A program made the translations under genes and the position numbers. Shown piece by piece: positions 11,583 through 24,984 of a stretch of DNA of 64,000 bases. The first letter of the stretch is position 1. The number at the start of each line of letters is the position of its first letter. This DNA is from Blepharisma japonicum. Lineage: Eukaryota; Ciliophora; Heterotrichea; Heterotrichida; Blepharismidae. The stretch is from NCBI GenBank assembly GCA_949751835.1, contig CATKHK010000084.1:62001-126000 (forward strand), written 5' to 3'. A model generated the notes under the pieces. That model made no database searches and had not been told where the DNA came from. It saw nothing but the letters and a program-made list of their open reading frames with translations.

Positions 11583-14500
11583 TTAGATACCATGAGTGTA
11601 TCTTCTAACAATTCCTGCTTGAGCTTCTTCGCCTTTTCTTGCGAAATCGTTGAAAATCTGCTCCAAGGAACTTTGAGATAGTGCATATTCAGAAATTTTC
11701 AAGGTTTCTTTATTTATTTCAACTGCTGAGAAAAAGTATCCTATAGACTTTTCCTCTTCTTTAGCGATTTTGAATTTATAAAGTGAAGAGAAGTGCTCAA
11801 TAATTTCGACTTGCTTAAACTCTATTTTAAGCCATTCGTAAATTTTATCGCCTAACTCTTCAACAATGACCCAAGACACTAAAGAATCTCTTGATATACA
11901 TCCATCTACTTTTAATTGTTGGTGCAAAGCAGAACCTGCTCCTCTTTCATGGATTTCTTCATAGAAATTCTTTGCATTGAGAATCTCTAAACATGGCATA
12001 ATTTGATTTTCAGTGATTACTGTTTCTCCCATAAGGATACGATCTAAGCTTACCCCTCTATCATTTATTTCAAAATGGCTAGGAATTTCAACTTTTGCTT
12101 CGAACTCATATCGATCGCCATATTTGCTTTTAATCCAGGTGGCAGTCCCAAGACATCTAAGCCTTCCAGCAACCATAATAGCCATACGATCACTCAAAGC
12201 TTCAGCTTCTTCCATTGAGTGGGTTGTCAAAATAACTGAAGAGTTCTTTTGTTTAAGATCGCCAATTACTTTCCACATTTTCTTTCTTGTTTCTGGATCC
12301 ATACCTGCTGAGGGCTCATCTAAGAAAACTACTGTTGGATTTCCAATAAGGGCTATAGCTACTGATAGTTTTCTTTTATTACCACCTGAATAAGTTCCTG
12401 CTAAAATATCTGCATATTGCCTTAAATCCATTTGATCTATCATTTCTTCAACAAGTATTTCTCTTCTATCTTTAGGAATTCCTTTGATATCTGAATATAG
12501 TCTTAAATGCTCTCTTGCTGTAAGGAGCTCAGATATAGCATCAAATTGAGGACAGTAGCCGATTAACTCTCTTGCTCTATCAAGTTCGTTAATGATATTA
12601 TGCCCACAAATATAAGCTTCACCAACAGTCGGAGCAATTTCTCCAGTCAGCATTTTGAAGGTAGTTGTTTTTCCAGCTCCATTTACACCTAAGAATGCAA
12701 AACATTCTTGCTGGCTTACATTGAAGCTCACATCTTCTACTGCTGCAAAAGCTTTATTCATTCCTTGCCTGAAGATTTTTCTGATTCCTTTAACATTGAC
12801 TTGAACATCTTGAGGATTAGCATTTAATGCATTTTCTGCTTCTCTTTCTACATCATCATCAGCTTCATATTCTGATGGAGTCACATGAGGTGTTCTATAG
12901 CACCATTGCAGCAGTTTTTTATATGTTTCTAAGTATTCTTGGACATAAATAAGGGTTAAATAAAATGGGATTGTAATTCCAAGCATTAAAATATCCCCTC
13001 CGGCTGAGCCAATATCAAATGCGTTATATAATCCATCTTTTTCATCCCAAGTTGAAAAGGAGGATATGCTTCCTATATTTAACAGCCCATCTCCATAGCA
13101 AAAAGCAGGGCTTATTCTTAAAATCCATCTAAGATACCATGCAACAGGCCTTGTAGATTTAAACAGATAAAGAATCCAAATGAAGTATGGGAGAACTCCA
13201 CCCACAATAACATTGAAAAGAATAGTAGCCACTTGTGCAGAAGGATAGTTTTTGAAGAAAAAGCTACTAAAATATGTAAATGGCGCTATAGATACTCCAT
13301 ATAGTAGCATTAGTACCCAAACCGCTCCATATGTATCATTAGGTTCTGTAAACGTTTTTACTTGAAAAGCCATGACCAATAAAGCACAAATTATAGCTGG
13401 AAATAAATGTTTAACAGAGTCCCAAAAGAAATTAGCACACCAATAAGAAAGTCTCGAAATCCCACTAATCATGTGCAGATGTTTTACATTAGTTTCTCTT
13501 TCTTTTACAATTAAAGCTATAATACCTGCTGGAATAAAGCTAAAACCTAACGAAAATACAATCGCTGCTTTAACCCCGTTTCAGATTCCCTTGATAGATT
13601 TAACTTTTTTGGTATAAGGAAGAGGGTAATTATAAACAGTTACCTTTTTTTTATATTTTGATAATATTTCGTTAGAAAGCTTGTTATAATAGACTCCAGT
13701 TGCTTGAAAAGCTGATTGATTGTGGAAAATAACAGCTTGGTACTGATCATTGGTTGTATCCATATTTGTCAAATAATATGAACCCATTCTATAATTATCA
13801 GGATCTGTACGGGTATCAAATAAATACTGATCAAAGCCTTCTATAGTGTTATTTATAACACTATAAGCAGGGTTTGCATGTTTTGCAAAGCTTCCTACAT
13901 TTGCTCCTGATGGCCAATAATAAACTGTATCTTGAGGTAAAGAGTATGAGGATTCAGTAAGCCTCTTTTTATCAGTAGGTGGAAGCTTTCAACCAGTTTC
14001 CATTAAGCATAGCCCAAGAATAACTAATACTATTGGAACAAAAATTTCATATACTAAACTTCTTAAATCTCTTTTGGACCAGAAAACTCTTTTTTTCAGT
14101 AGTGTCCAAAAATGGCTGCAAAATAAAGAACCTTTCAACCTATCTCTGGATAAGACAAAATCATCTTTAAGCTGGCTTTCTTCTTTTTCCTGATCTATTT
14201 TCACAATTCCTGAAGCATCTTCTCTTGCTACCCTTAAAAAGACTTCTTCAAGGGTTGTTACAGATACTCCATAAGACCGTAACTGCAAAAAGCTAAGTTG
14301 CTTGTCGAGGGCTGTAAAAAATGCAGTAAATTCGCTTGAGCTGGAGGTAGGAATTTGAAAAGTTATTTCTGCATGCACATCGCTCATTAAAGAAGCTTCT
14401 GGAATATATTTTATAATGAAATCTGTGACTGATTGAGTATGGGATTTACTTGCAACTCCTACCTCTTTAACGATAGTTAAATAATAGCCAACTCCATATC

Positions 14501-16769
14501 GTTTTTTCAAGAAAAGAGAACTGCCGAGACAACTTAGTTTTCCATGAGACATAATTGCGATTCTATCTGCTAAAACATCTGCTTCTTCCATGTAGTGAGT
14601 TGTGAGAATAATAATTCTATTGCTTTTATTGTTTTTGAGCATGTCCCACATCTGTCTTCTTGCAGTCAAGTCCATACCTGAAGTTGGCTCATCTAGCAGC
14701 ACAATAGGAGAATCACCTATTAAAGCCATTGCGAGTGATAACTTTCTTTTCATACCCCCTGATAAAAACTTAGTTTGAGTGTCTTTCTTGGATGTCAAAT
14801 CAACTTCAGATAATTTTTCTTTAATTTGATTATATATTTCTTTCTTGTTCTTCATGCCTTTGAAGATGGAAAAAAGATATAAGTGCTCTTCAGGAGTTAA
14901 TTCATTGAATAAAACATTGTGCTGAGGGCAAACTCCAAGAGATCTTCTTATTTTATTAAGATCTGTTGATAGGTATTGGCCATTTATTGTCATATCGCCA
15001 TATGTAGTGGGTATAAGGCCGCACATCATTGAAATTGTTGTAGTTTTTCCAGCACCATTATGTCCTAATAATGCAAAAATTTGTCCATTATAAATATCTA
15101 AGCTGATATCTTCGACAGCTGTCTTGTCTCCAAAAACTTTTTTAAATTTTCTTATAAGTAAAGCTTTTTCATTTTCCTTTTGTTTTTCTAAGTCCTCTTC
15201 AACTTTTTCGACATTATCACCCCAGCTGATTTCTTCATCGAATAAATTCTGGTCCACATTTTGCTTGCTTGGGCACCAAAATGATTTTGAGAATAAAAAG
15301 TACCAAGGTCTTTTAACTCCTCATTCAGTAGGCCAAACTTGGTCAAGATAAACAGCTAAAACTGTGAAGATTATTGTATCAATTACAAAAAATGCAATGC
15401 AGGTCCCAAAAGTATAATTATGCACCTCTGAGTCTAAATTATCATTTTGAACTCCCGCTTGACCATTCTCCAGGTATGCAAGAACATCAGAACCTAAAGC
15501 TAAAGCAACGTTAGGAAGCAAAGATGCAGCAGTTTTATCTCCTCTTTCAATAGTAGGATCATTAACAGCAAAACCTATAAAATAGCTTATGAGAAAGATC
15601 ATCAAGCCTAGCATTACAGCACTGCGAGACTTTGAGAAAAACATGCCAATGAATATGCTGAAGGCCATACAACTAATGCCATATAGCCAGAAAAATAAAA
15701 ACATCATTCCTGGAGCACTGTATTTAAACAGTCCTGCAGAAATAATTGCCCCAATTATTGCGATAATTGTATATATAGAGAAATAATAAGTGATCCATGA
15801 AAGCCAGTAAGCTTTATTTGAAAGTCCCATGATCATCATCATTTCTTTTATTTTGTATTCTTTTTCCTGCACAATCAAAGACAGCATTCTACATACAGGA
15901 ACGATGTAAGAAATGACTAAGAAAAATGGAAGAAGGTCAGCAATTGCTAACATAAAATCATCTTTGGTATAATCATCATAATACATAGGAACAAAACCAG
16001 CGGCAAAGTAGGCATTTGCATTAGAAGAAGAATCTTGAAGAATAATATTATCAATGTAATTCATCATATGCATGAAGTTTGTGCCTATGTATTCATATTG
16101 GAACTTAGGCATTGGCTCTCTAATAAGCTTATCAACATTTTGGTGGTCTCGGAAATTAAAGATGTCTATATAATCTCCAAGTCCATCTTCTCCTGATCAA
16201 TATGCTTCTGTTGTATTAAATCTAAAGCTATATTCAATATTTTTTGAGTCTTTGCTATAAAATACTAAAGCGAAACAAATTTTTCCATTATCTTCATAAT
16301 TGCTGTCTTTTATGTAATCCTCTAAGTCCTCCTCAGAATCATAGCGCTTGACTACATAAGGATTTCCAGTATAATTTCCTTCAGTTTTTATTTTGTCTAT
16401 AAGCTTAAGTATGATAGTTTCTGAATATGGTTCTTTATACTCGTTTATAATAGCTATCATCCATTTTTTATCTTTCTCAAAATAATCTCTATAGTAATTA
16501 TTATGACCCTTTGGGAGGTCAGGAAGCTTGACAACAGGGTCAAAATATTGACCAAAGTAGTTGTTGCCATCATAAGAGACTGTCATTGCTGATTTCTTTA
16601 GGTAAGAGGATTGATCATGGTCTGTGTAGCTAATAGAGCTTCTTATAGCCAACAAGAATAGTAGCAGGACTATAGGAAATCCCAGCTCACATATTGAACC
16701 ACATAGTCGTCGTTTTCACAAGACTCAGTTCTTGTACAGAAGCGCTCGGTAATGTTGCCAAATAGACAT
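11583..16769 (-). CDS. ABCA-type full transporter, array copy 2
   Basis: A 1728-residue protein from ATG 16767-16769 to TAA 11583-11585, no introns, with 6 UGA-Trp codons at aligned Trp positions. N-terminus [15 protein letters not shown], one helix, a large loop, a membrane cluster, NBD1 ([29 protein letters not shown]), a second membrane domain, then NBD2 ([29 protein letters not shown]). Both nucleotide sites look complete. It shares the C-terminus RRYTHG with copies 3-5. One odd stretch is just before the helix cluster of the second membrane domain: KGIWNGVKAAIVF where copies 3-7 have a glycine-aspartate-glycine segment (GDGF). HLHMISG also replaces HQHMISG. The probable role is lipid or amphiphile transport across a cell or vesicle membrane; substrate unknown. 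Confidence 0.95.
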
Positions 16770-16792
16770 TTTTACTATAAATGCTTAAAAGT

Positions 16793-16804
16793 TTTAGAGA
16801 AATT
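16793..16804 (-). promoter_or_regulatory. Start-proximal element of ABCA copy 2 (weak match)
   Basis: TTTAGAGAAATT on the + strand, 24 bases upstream of the start codon, is a two-mismatch relative of the TTTGGAGAATTT element in copies 3-7. Confidence 0.35.
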
Positions 16805-16927
16805 ATGGTTAACACAATAGAACCTATCAGAAGAGAAATTTATTGATTATCTACAAAAGCCATTTAGAGGTTGAATGATTTTTAATTACTATAGCAGACT
16901 CAGATTGAATCAGAACTGCTCTAATAT

Positions 16928-16964
16928 TTATAATAATTTCCATATTTTCACCAAACATGGAACT
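16928..16964 (-). promoter_or_regulatory. Conserved upstream block of ABCA copy 2
   Basis: It contains a TTTCCATATTTTCACCAAAC core, about 160-195 bases upstream of the start codon, resembling TTTTCATATTTTCGCCAAC in the copy 3 upstream region. It is conserved in position as well as sequence. Confidence 0.4.
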
Positions 16965-18055
16965 ACGACACAATAAGTTTTAAATGTTTAGCTTATAGAA
17001 AACAATTATTTTATTTTAAAAACAAGAATCAATATTGTTAATTTTAGGTCAAGAAGACAGTATTAAAGAATATAAAATTCTAAAGGCAAAGAAAGCATTA
17101 GAAATCCTTAGATATCATTGCTATTGATCTTCTTTTAAGTGGAAAGGCTAGTAGGTCTTCTTTGGTGCTTCAAACTTAATAGTTATTTTTATAAGATTTG
17201 TTTAATTTACCATTTATGCTTTATTGGAATTTTCTCGCCACACTAAAGTTAATGAAAAATTTAAATTCACCTAAGGGAAAATATTATAATTGCTTAAAAT
17301 AGAGCAATTAAGTGGTTTCTATAATTCTTACTGATCAAAAAGAATTTCGTGTTTTTGAATCTTTTAATTAAATTAAAATAATAATTTTTTAAATATGATA
17401 TTATCGAAATTTATCTTATTTACTTTATTAGTAACTAATCGTAAAGTAAAATATATTCTGCCTATACTTACGACTAAAAAGATAAACAAAAATGCCCTCA
17501 ATGAGTTTGCTAAAACTAGATTTTAAGAATAACTAAGGTTGAAAATTTTTATCTCACACTCTTGATCAGGCAAACAAGGCTATCAATTTTATTTGTAAGC
17601 TCAATTTGATCGAAATAGTATGTGATTTAGGATTCTAGAAAATGTTTAGAGGTAAACATATAAGACAAATTTTCAAAGAATAGCTCTGAAAATAGTTTGT
17701 AATTTTATTTTTGCTAGAAACTATAATTTATCAGTGTTCTAGCTCTAACCTTGCTCCATTTTTCACTTATATTGTGACATTTTAAATCTTGAAATTCTTC
17801 AACTATGCTTAATCAATATTTACCATTTTGGTCGACATAAAAGCATTTAATATTTAATTAATTTGTTTTAATTTCAATCCCATGGTATTATGATTGATAG
17901 TAAATTTCTTGAAGATTTATTAGAGAAAATGCTAAAAATTAAAATTAGTTTTATTATAGCTACAACATATAATAAATTAATTGTTTATTTTATAAATATA
18001 ATTTTAAAGAAAACAGAGTTTAATATAATTTCTTAAATAGTATTATTTATGATCT

Positions 18056-21000
18056 TTAGTTTCCATGAGTGTATCTTCTAACAATTCCTGCTTGAGATTC
18101 TTCCCCTTTTCTTGCAAAATCGTTGAAAATCTGCTCTAAGGAACTCTGAGATAGTGCATATTCAGAAATTTTCAAAGCTTCTTTATTCATTTCAACTGCT
18201 GAGAAAAAGTATCCTATAGACTTTTCCTCTTCTTTAGCGATTTTGAATTTATAAAGTGAAGAGAAGTGTTCAATAATTTCAACCTTCTTAAACTCGTTTT
18301 TGAGCCATTCGTAAATTTTATCGCCTAACTCTTCAACAATGACCCAAGACACTAAAGAATCTCTTGATATACATCCATCTACTTTTAATTGCTGGTGCAA
18401 AGCAGAACCTGCTCCTCTTTCATGGATTTCTTCATAGAAATTCTTTGCATTGAGTATCTCTAAACATGGCATAATTTGATTTTCAGTGATTACTGTTTCT
18501 CCCATAAGAACGTGATCTAGGCTTACCCCTCGATCGTTTACTTCAAAATGGCTAGGAATTTCAACTTTTGCTTCGAACTCATATCGATCGCCATATTTGC
18601 TTTTAATCCAAGTAGCAGTTCCAAGGCATCTAAGCCTTCCTGCAACCATAATAGCCATACGATCACTTAAAGCTTCAGCTTCCTCCATTGAATGGGTTGT
18701 CAGAATGACTGAAGAATTTTTTTGTTTAAGATTGCCAATTACTTTCCACATTTTCTTTCTTGTTTCTGGGTCCATACCTGCAGAAGGTTCATCTAAAAAC
18801 ACTACTGTTGGATTTCCAATAAGAGCCATTGCCACTGATAGTTTTCTTTTATTGCCTCCTGAATATGTTCCAGCTAAAATATCAGCATATTGCCTTAAAT
18901 CCATTTGATCAAGCATTTCTTCAACTAGCTCTTCTCTTCTATCTTTAGGAATTCCTTTTATATCTGAATATAACCTTAAATGCTCTCTTGCAGTTAGTAA
19001 CTCAGATATAGCATCAAACTGAGGACAATACCCTATTAGTTCTCTTGCCTTATCTAGTTCAGTGCTAACATTATGCCCACAAATATAAGCATCTCCAGTA
19101 GTAGGTGCGATTTCTCCAGTCAGCATTTTAAAAGTAGTTGTTTTTCCAGCTCCATTTACCCCTAAAAACGCAAAACACTCTTGCTGACTTACATTAAAGC
19201 TCACGTCTTCCACCGCTACAAACAATTTGCTCATTCCTTGCCTAAAAATCTTTCTAACACCTCTTACATTAACTTGCACATCTTTTGGGTCTATACTTAA
19301 GGCATTTTCTGCTTCTTTTTCTACATCATCATCTGCTTCATAATCAGTAGGCGCAACAACAGGGGTTTTCCAGAATTTTTGTAAGACTTTTTGATGGGTC
19401 TCTAAGTATTCTTGTATATAAACAAGGAATAAGTAAAATGGGACCGTGACTCCGATCATTAAAATATCAGCCCCAGCTGAGCCCATATCAAACGCATTAT
19501 ATAAGCCATTTTTTTCATCCCATATTGAATAATTAGATATGCTTCCTAGATCTAATAATCCATTTCCAAAACAAAAAGCTGGGCTTAGCCTGAAAAACCA
19601 TCTGAGACCTCTACCAATTGGTCTTGTGGACTCAAAGAAATAAAGGACTAGAATGAATGCTGGGAGAATCCCACCAGCAATGACATTGAAAAGAATAGTA
19701 GCCACTTGTGCAGTTGGATAATTTTTGAAGAAAAAGCTGGTAAAATAAGTGAAAGGTGCTATAGAAACTCCATAGAGGAGCATTAACACCCACACAGCTC
19801 CATAGGTATCGTCTGGATCTGTAAAGCTTTTTATACCAAAAGCTAAGACCATTGCAGCACAAATAACAGCTGGAAAGATATGCTTTACAGAGTCCCAAAA
19901 GAAATTAGCACACCAATAGGAAAATCTTGAAACTCCACTAATCATATGCTGATGCTTCACATTAGTTTCTCTTTCTTTTACAATTAAAGCTATAATACCT
20001 GTTGGAATAAAGCTAAATCCTAGTGAAAAAACTATTGATGCTAAAAATCCATCCCCTGTTCCCCTTAGATTGTTAACTTTTTGAGTATAAGGGAGAGGGT
20101 AATTATAAACTGTTACTTTTATGTCATATTTTGATAATATTTCGTTAGAAAGTTTGTTATAGTAGACTCCAGTCGCTTGAGGCGCTGACTGATTGAGGAA
20201 AATAACTGCTTGGTACTGATCATTGGTAGCGTCCATATTTGTCAAGTAATATGAACCCATTCTATAATTATCTGGATCTGTACGGGTATCAAATAAAAAT
20301 TGATCAAAGCCTTCTATTGTACCATTAATGTTTTCTGTTTCAGAGCTTTGATATCGCGCCCAAGTTCCAACATTTGCACCAGCAGGCCAATAATAAACTG
20401 TATCTTGAGGCTCTGAATATAAAGATTCTGATAAAAGTTTTTTATTAATTGGTGGAAAGCCATCTCGAATTTTCATTAAGCCAAGTCCAACAATTACTAA
20501 TACAATAGGGACAAAAATTTCATAGACTAAGCTCTTTATGTCTCTTTTGGACCAAAAAACTCTCTTCTTGAGCAAGGTCAAAAAATGGCTAAAAAATAGT
20601 GAACCTCTTAGTTTATCTCTTGATAAAACAAAGTCATCACTAAGCTGAACATCAATTTCTTTTTCCTTTTCCTGATCCTTTTTCGCAATTTCTGAATCAT
20701 CTCCTCTTGCAACTCTCAAAAATACTTCTTCAAGAGTTGTTACAGAAACTCCATAAGACCGTAACTGAAGGCTCTTTAACTGTTGATCAAGAGCTGTAAA
20801 AAATGCAGTAAATTTACTTGAGCTTGAATTAGGGATTTGGAATGAAATTTCAGCATGAACATCGCTCATTATAGAAGCTTCAGGAATATAACCTCTTATA
20901 AAATCTATAATAGATTGTGTATGAGTTTTGCTTGCGACTCCGACTTCTTTGACGATAGTCAAATAATAGCCAACCCCATATCTTTTTTTCAAGAAAAGAG

Positions 21001-23251
21001 AGCTCCCAAGACATCTAAGTTTTCCTTGAGACATAATTGCGATTCTATCAGCTAAAACGTCAGCTTCTTCCATATAGTGGGTTGTTAGAATGATAATTCT
21101 ATTATTTTTATTGTTTTTAAGCATATCCCACATTTGCCTTCTAGCAGTCAGATCCATACCAGATGTAGGCTCATCTAATAATACAATAGGAGAATCGCCA
21201 ATTAAAGCCATTGCGAGTGATAATTTCCTTTTCATACCCCCTGATAAAAACTTTGTTCTTTTATCTTTTTTAGCTGTTAAATCGACTTCTGATAATTTTT
21301 CTTTAATTTGCTTGTAGATTTCTTCTTTATCTTGCATTCCTTTAAAAATTGCAAAAAGGTATAAGTGCTCTTCTGGTGTCAAATCATTAAACAGCACATT
21401 GTGTTGAGGGCAAACTCCAAGAGATCTTCTTATTTTAGTAAGATCAGTGGATAAGTAATTCCCATTAATTTTCATGTCTCCATATGTTGTAGATATAAGT
21501 CCACACATCATTGAAATCGTTGTAGTTTTTCCTGCTCCATTATGGCCTAATAATGCAAAAATTTGTCCATTATAAATATCTAAACTTATATCTTCTACTG
21601 CTACTTTTGTTCCAAAAACTTTTCTAAAATTTCTTATAAGTAAAGCCTTTCCATTTTCTTTTTGTTTTTCTAAGTCTTCCTCAACCTTCTCTACGTTATC
21701 TCCCCAATTGATTTCTTCATTAAATAAATCCTCATGGGTATTTTTTTTACTGGAAACCCAAAACGATTTTGTGAATAAAAAGTACCAAGGTCTTTTTACT
21801 CCCCACTCAGTAGGCCAAACCTGATCCAAGTAAAGCGCTAAAATAGTAAAAATTCCAGTATCAATTGCCAAAAATGCAATACAGATCCCAAACGTATAAT
21901 TATTTACAACTGAGTCTGTGTTATCATTTTGGACTCCAACTTGACCGTTTTCCAATTGCGCCAAAACATCACAGCCTAAAGTTAAAGCAATATTAGGCAA
22001 TAATGATGCAGCAGTCTTGCTACCCTCATCTAAAGAAGGATCACTAACTGCAAAGCTCATGAAATAGCTAATAAGAAAAACCATGAGTCCTAGCATCACA
22101 GCGCTACGTGACTTTGAAAAAAGCATACTAATAACTATACTAAAGGTCATACAGCTTAGTCCATACAGCCAGAAAAATAAAAACATCATTCCTGGAGCAC
22201 TGTATTTAAAAAGATTGATGGAAATAAATGAGCCAACAATTGCGATTACTGTATATATAGACAAATAGTAAGTAATCCAGGAAAGCCAATAAGCTTTATT
22301 GGAAAGTCCCATAATCATCATCATTTCTTTGATTTTGTATTCTTTTTCTTGGACAATTAAGGATAGCATTCTACATACAGGAACTATATATGAAATGACT
22401 AGGAAAAATGGAAGAAGATTAGCAATTGCAAGAATGAAGCCATCTGAAGTCCAGTCATCATAATACATAGGAACAAAACCTGCTGCGAAGTATGCATTTG
22501 CATTAGAGGAGACGTCTTGAAGAATAATATTATCTATATAATTCATCATATGCATGAAGTTTGTACCAACATATTGGTATTGGAATTCAGGCATTGGCTC
22601 TCTGATAAGTTTGTCAACATTTTTGTGGTCTCTAAAGTTAAAAATATCTATAAATTCGCCCCTATTTCTTCCTTGGGATCCATAGGATTCTGTTGTATTA
22701 AACCTAAAGCTATATTTAATATTTTTGGAGTCTTTGCTATAAAAGACTACAGCGAAACAAATTTTACCTTTATCACCATAGTCGCTGTCCTTTATATAGT
22801 CTTCTAAGTCATCCTCAGAATCATAGCGCTCGACTACGTAAGGTTTTCCTGTGTCGTTTCCTTCAGCTTTTATTTTATTTATAAGCTTATTTATGATAGT
22901 TTCTGAATATGGCTCTTTATACTCATTGACAAAAACTATTCTCCATTTTTGGTCCTTATTAAAGTAATTTCTATAGTAGTTCTTGTGACCTTTGGGATTA
23001 TCTGGAATCTTGACAGGTGGGTCGAAATAGTGGCCAAAGTAGTTATTGCCGTCATAGGAGACGGTCATTGCTGATTTCTGGAGGTAGGAGGCTTTATCAT
23101 GATCTGTATAGCCTACAGCACTTCTTATCAACATTAAGACTAGGAGTAGGGCTATCGGAAAGAGTCATTCACAGATAGAGCCGCACAGTTTTCTCTTCCA
23201 GAGAATCCAATTCTTGTACAGCAGTGCTCGGTAGTGTTGCCAAATAGACAT
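18056..23251 (-). CDS. ABCA-type full transporter, array copy 3
   Basis: A 1731-residue protein from ATG 23249-23251 to TAA 18056-18058. Only one UGA is used (Trp in the CEWLFP motif of the first helix), so 1692 residues are readable even in the standard code. N-terminus [18 protein letters not shown], a loop of roughly 170 residues outside the membrane, membrane helices to about residue 440, NBD1 (Walker A near 569, signature LSGGMKRKLS near 667, Walker [11 protein letters not shown] near 690), a second membrane domain with a loop at about 880-1010, then NBD2 (GVNGAGKTT near 1364, YSGGNKRK near 1461, [10 protein letters not shown] near 1485). The end is RRYTHGN. All catalytic motifs are present. 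An ABCA role in moving lipids or amphiphiles is inferred from the family. Conserved elements lie 23 and about 130-180 bases upstream. Confidence 0.96.
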
Positions 23252-23273
23252 TTTATTGTAATGATGGGATTTT

Positions 23274-23285
23274 TTTGGAGAATTT
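23274..23285 (-). promoter_or_regulatory. Start-proximal element of ABCA copy 3
   Basis: TTTGGAGAATTT (+ strand; AAATTCTCCAAA on the gene strand) begins 23 bases upstream of the start codon. The same 12-mer occurs at the same distance in copies 4-6 and at 22 bases in copy 7. It may be a core promoter or initiator with a very short leader. Confidence 0.6.
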
Positions 23286-23379
23286 TTGAACAGCAAAAAA
23301 ACACGTAGAGAAGAGAAACTTATAGTTTGCTATATAAATTTGTGCTATGATTTATATCAATTAATTGTTGTATAAGTTT

Positions 23380-23430
23380 AAGACCAGGCCAGCTTTTAGC
23401 TGATTTTGTGGTCAGTTTTCATATTTTTAT
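23380..23430 (-). promoter_or_regulatory. Conserved upstream block of ABCA copy 3 (proximal)
   Basis: A GATTTTGTGGTCAGTTTTCA core lies about 130-180 bases before the start codon. It resembles 23668-23730 and the blocks upstream of copies 4 and 5. Confidence 0.5.
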
Positions 23431-23667
23431 GAGCTTAGGAACTATGCTAATTTTATGTTTAACTATTTACATAGAAAAGAAGAGAAGCTTTCGTTGCTTA
23501 AAAATCTAGCTGCCCTAATTTATTGAACAGATCTATACCCAAAAAAGCCAGGCCTTCCCAAAATTCATAATTTACCTTTTTTCGATCTCTCCAATTGCTA
23601 TTTCTAAGCATAAGATCTTTGAATATTTATAATAGATTGTAAAATCTCTTAATTTTTCGAAAACTTT

Positions 23668-23730
23668 AGGACAGCTAGCTTTGGCTTGATTTTATGGTCA
23701 ATTTTCATATTTTCGCCAACAATTGAAGCA
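23668..23730 (-). repeat. Second (distal) copy of the upstream block in the copy 3 spacer
   Basis: A GATTTTATGGTCAATTTTCA core is closely similar to 23380-23430, in the same orientation, about 285 bases further upstream. Similarity continues past the core (both run into a TTTAACTATTT/GCTATTTAACTT-like segment), so it appears to be a local tandem duplication of the upstream region. Confidence 0.5.
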
Positions 23731-24381
23731 AGAATAATTTTTATCTTAGCTATTTAACTTGGAGAATAGAGCATTGAGACTTAGAAAGAGGATGTAATCT
23801 CCTTAATTTTAATTGTCAGGATTTTATTACAGAACTTCAAAATTTTTAGAATTTTAAAAAAATTAATTCTTACAATTTTTCAAGCAATCTCATATAAATT
23901 CTTTATTATGGTCGAGATCAGACCCAAAAACTCTTATAAAGTTTTAGTTTATGTAGTTTCTCTGTCCCTTTAGATTCATTTTCCATTTATGCTGAAATAG
24001 GTATTTCATTTGTATAGCATACCCAATTAAAATTAGTTACAAATCCTATTATCGTCTTAAAATAAAATTTTAGTCATTTTCTCTTTAGATTTTCATAAAG
24101 CTATAATACTTTTCTAATTCGGAACAATCTTAACAAAGATTATAGTTTTTAATATCTAAGATAAAGCAATAAATAATAAAATTTATTTGTAAGGTATTTG
24201 AGCTGATTAAGATTTGATTTAAAATCTTTAATAAGAAAATTTATTTGCTGGTATGTGGTGACATAAGCAATTATGCAAATGTTAAAGCAATAAAATGCAT
24301 AGATGTAATGAATCTCTTGATGGGGAATATGCTTTTAAAAGATCAGATTGGTATAGAGTAAGATTTTTTATCTATTTTCTT

Positions 24382-24400
24382 AATACGGATAGTCCGTATT
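24382..24400. repeat. Short perfect inverted repeat (8-bp arms, 3-base loop)
   Basis: AATACGGA-TAG-TCCGTATT. It is more GC-containing than the surrounding AT-rich spacer. It could form a small hairpin, but no function is evident. Confidence 0.5.
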
Positions 24401-24984
24401 CATCAAGAATCTTTCAACAATCAGATTCAATTTCCATGAGTTTCAAAATTTTATTAATAATTGCTAATAAAAATTGCATTTTTATAAGTCCAACTATCAG
24501 TTGTATAGCGTGAATATTCAGGCTATAGTTTTATTGAAGTTATTTTGCCAACTCTTAATCTCTGTTGTTTTTCCTGCTCTAGAAAAGCTATCAGAATTTG
24601 AAAAATAATAGGTAGTAAGCTAAACAGCCTAAAGCTTTGCTAAAAGCACTATTGGTACCTTAAAATTTCAGAACTACACTAGATCTTTGTATTAAAGTTG
24701 CTGGTAATTTGATGAGATTATTTCTAATCCAGACTATTAAAATATATGTACACACTTCGCATACATTTGGAAGAAAAAATGAATCTTCAAAGACTAAATT
24801 TCATAAAAATTAATAGAAAAGCACATCTAAGTTATTTGAAATAAACACTATATGAAATATTAATTGTATTATAAAAATCATAAATTCTTTATAAAATCTT
24901 TAACTTTTTTCATTGTATGAACATTTTTTATTATATATTGATAGATTTAATAATAATGATAATTAACTAGAAATTATCTATACT

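Larger units (their letters stand above)
16770..18055. other. AT-rich spacer between ABCA copies 2 and 3
   Basis: About 1.3 kb with no convincing frame on either strand even with UGA as sense. It carries the copy 2 upstream elements near its left end (16793-16804 weak, 16928-16964). I see no RNA gene, and the rest is low-complexity AT sequence. Confidence 0.5.
23252..24984. other. AT-rich spacer between ABCA copies 3 and 4
   Basis: The longest spacer (1.7 kb). Its left end carries the copy 3 start-proximal element and two copies of the upstream block. A 72-codon frame at 24295-24513 has no family resemblance and I do not accept it as a gene. A perfect 8-bp hairpin with a 3-base loop lies at 24382-24400. 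Nothing else stands out. Confidence 0.5.

Noticed and set aside
24295-24513. 72-codon + strand frame in the copy 3-4 spacer
   Set aside because: No recognisable motif, composition as expected of AT-rich DNA, and no counterpart in the other spacers.
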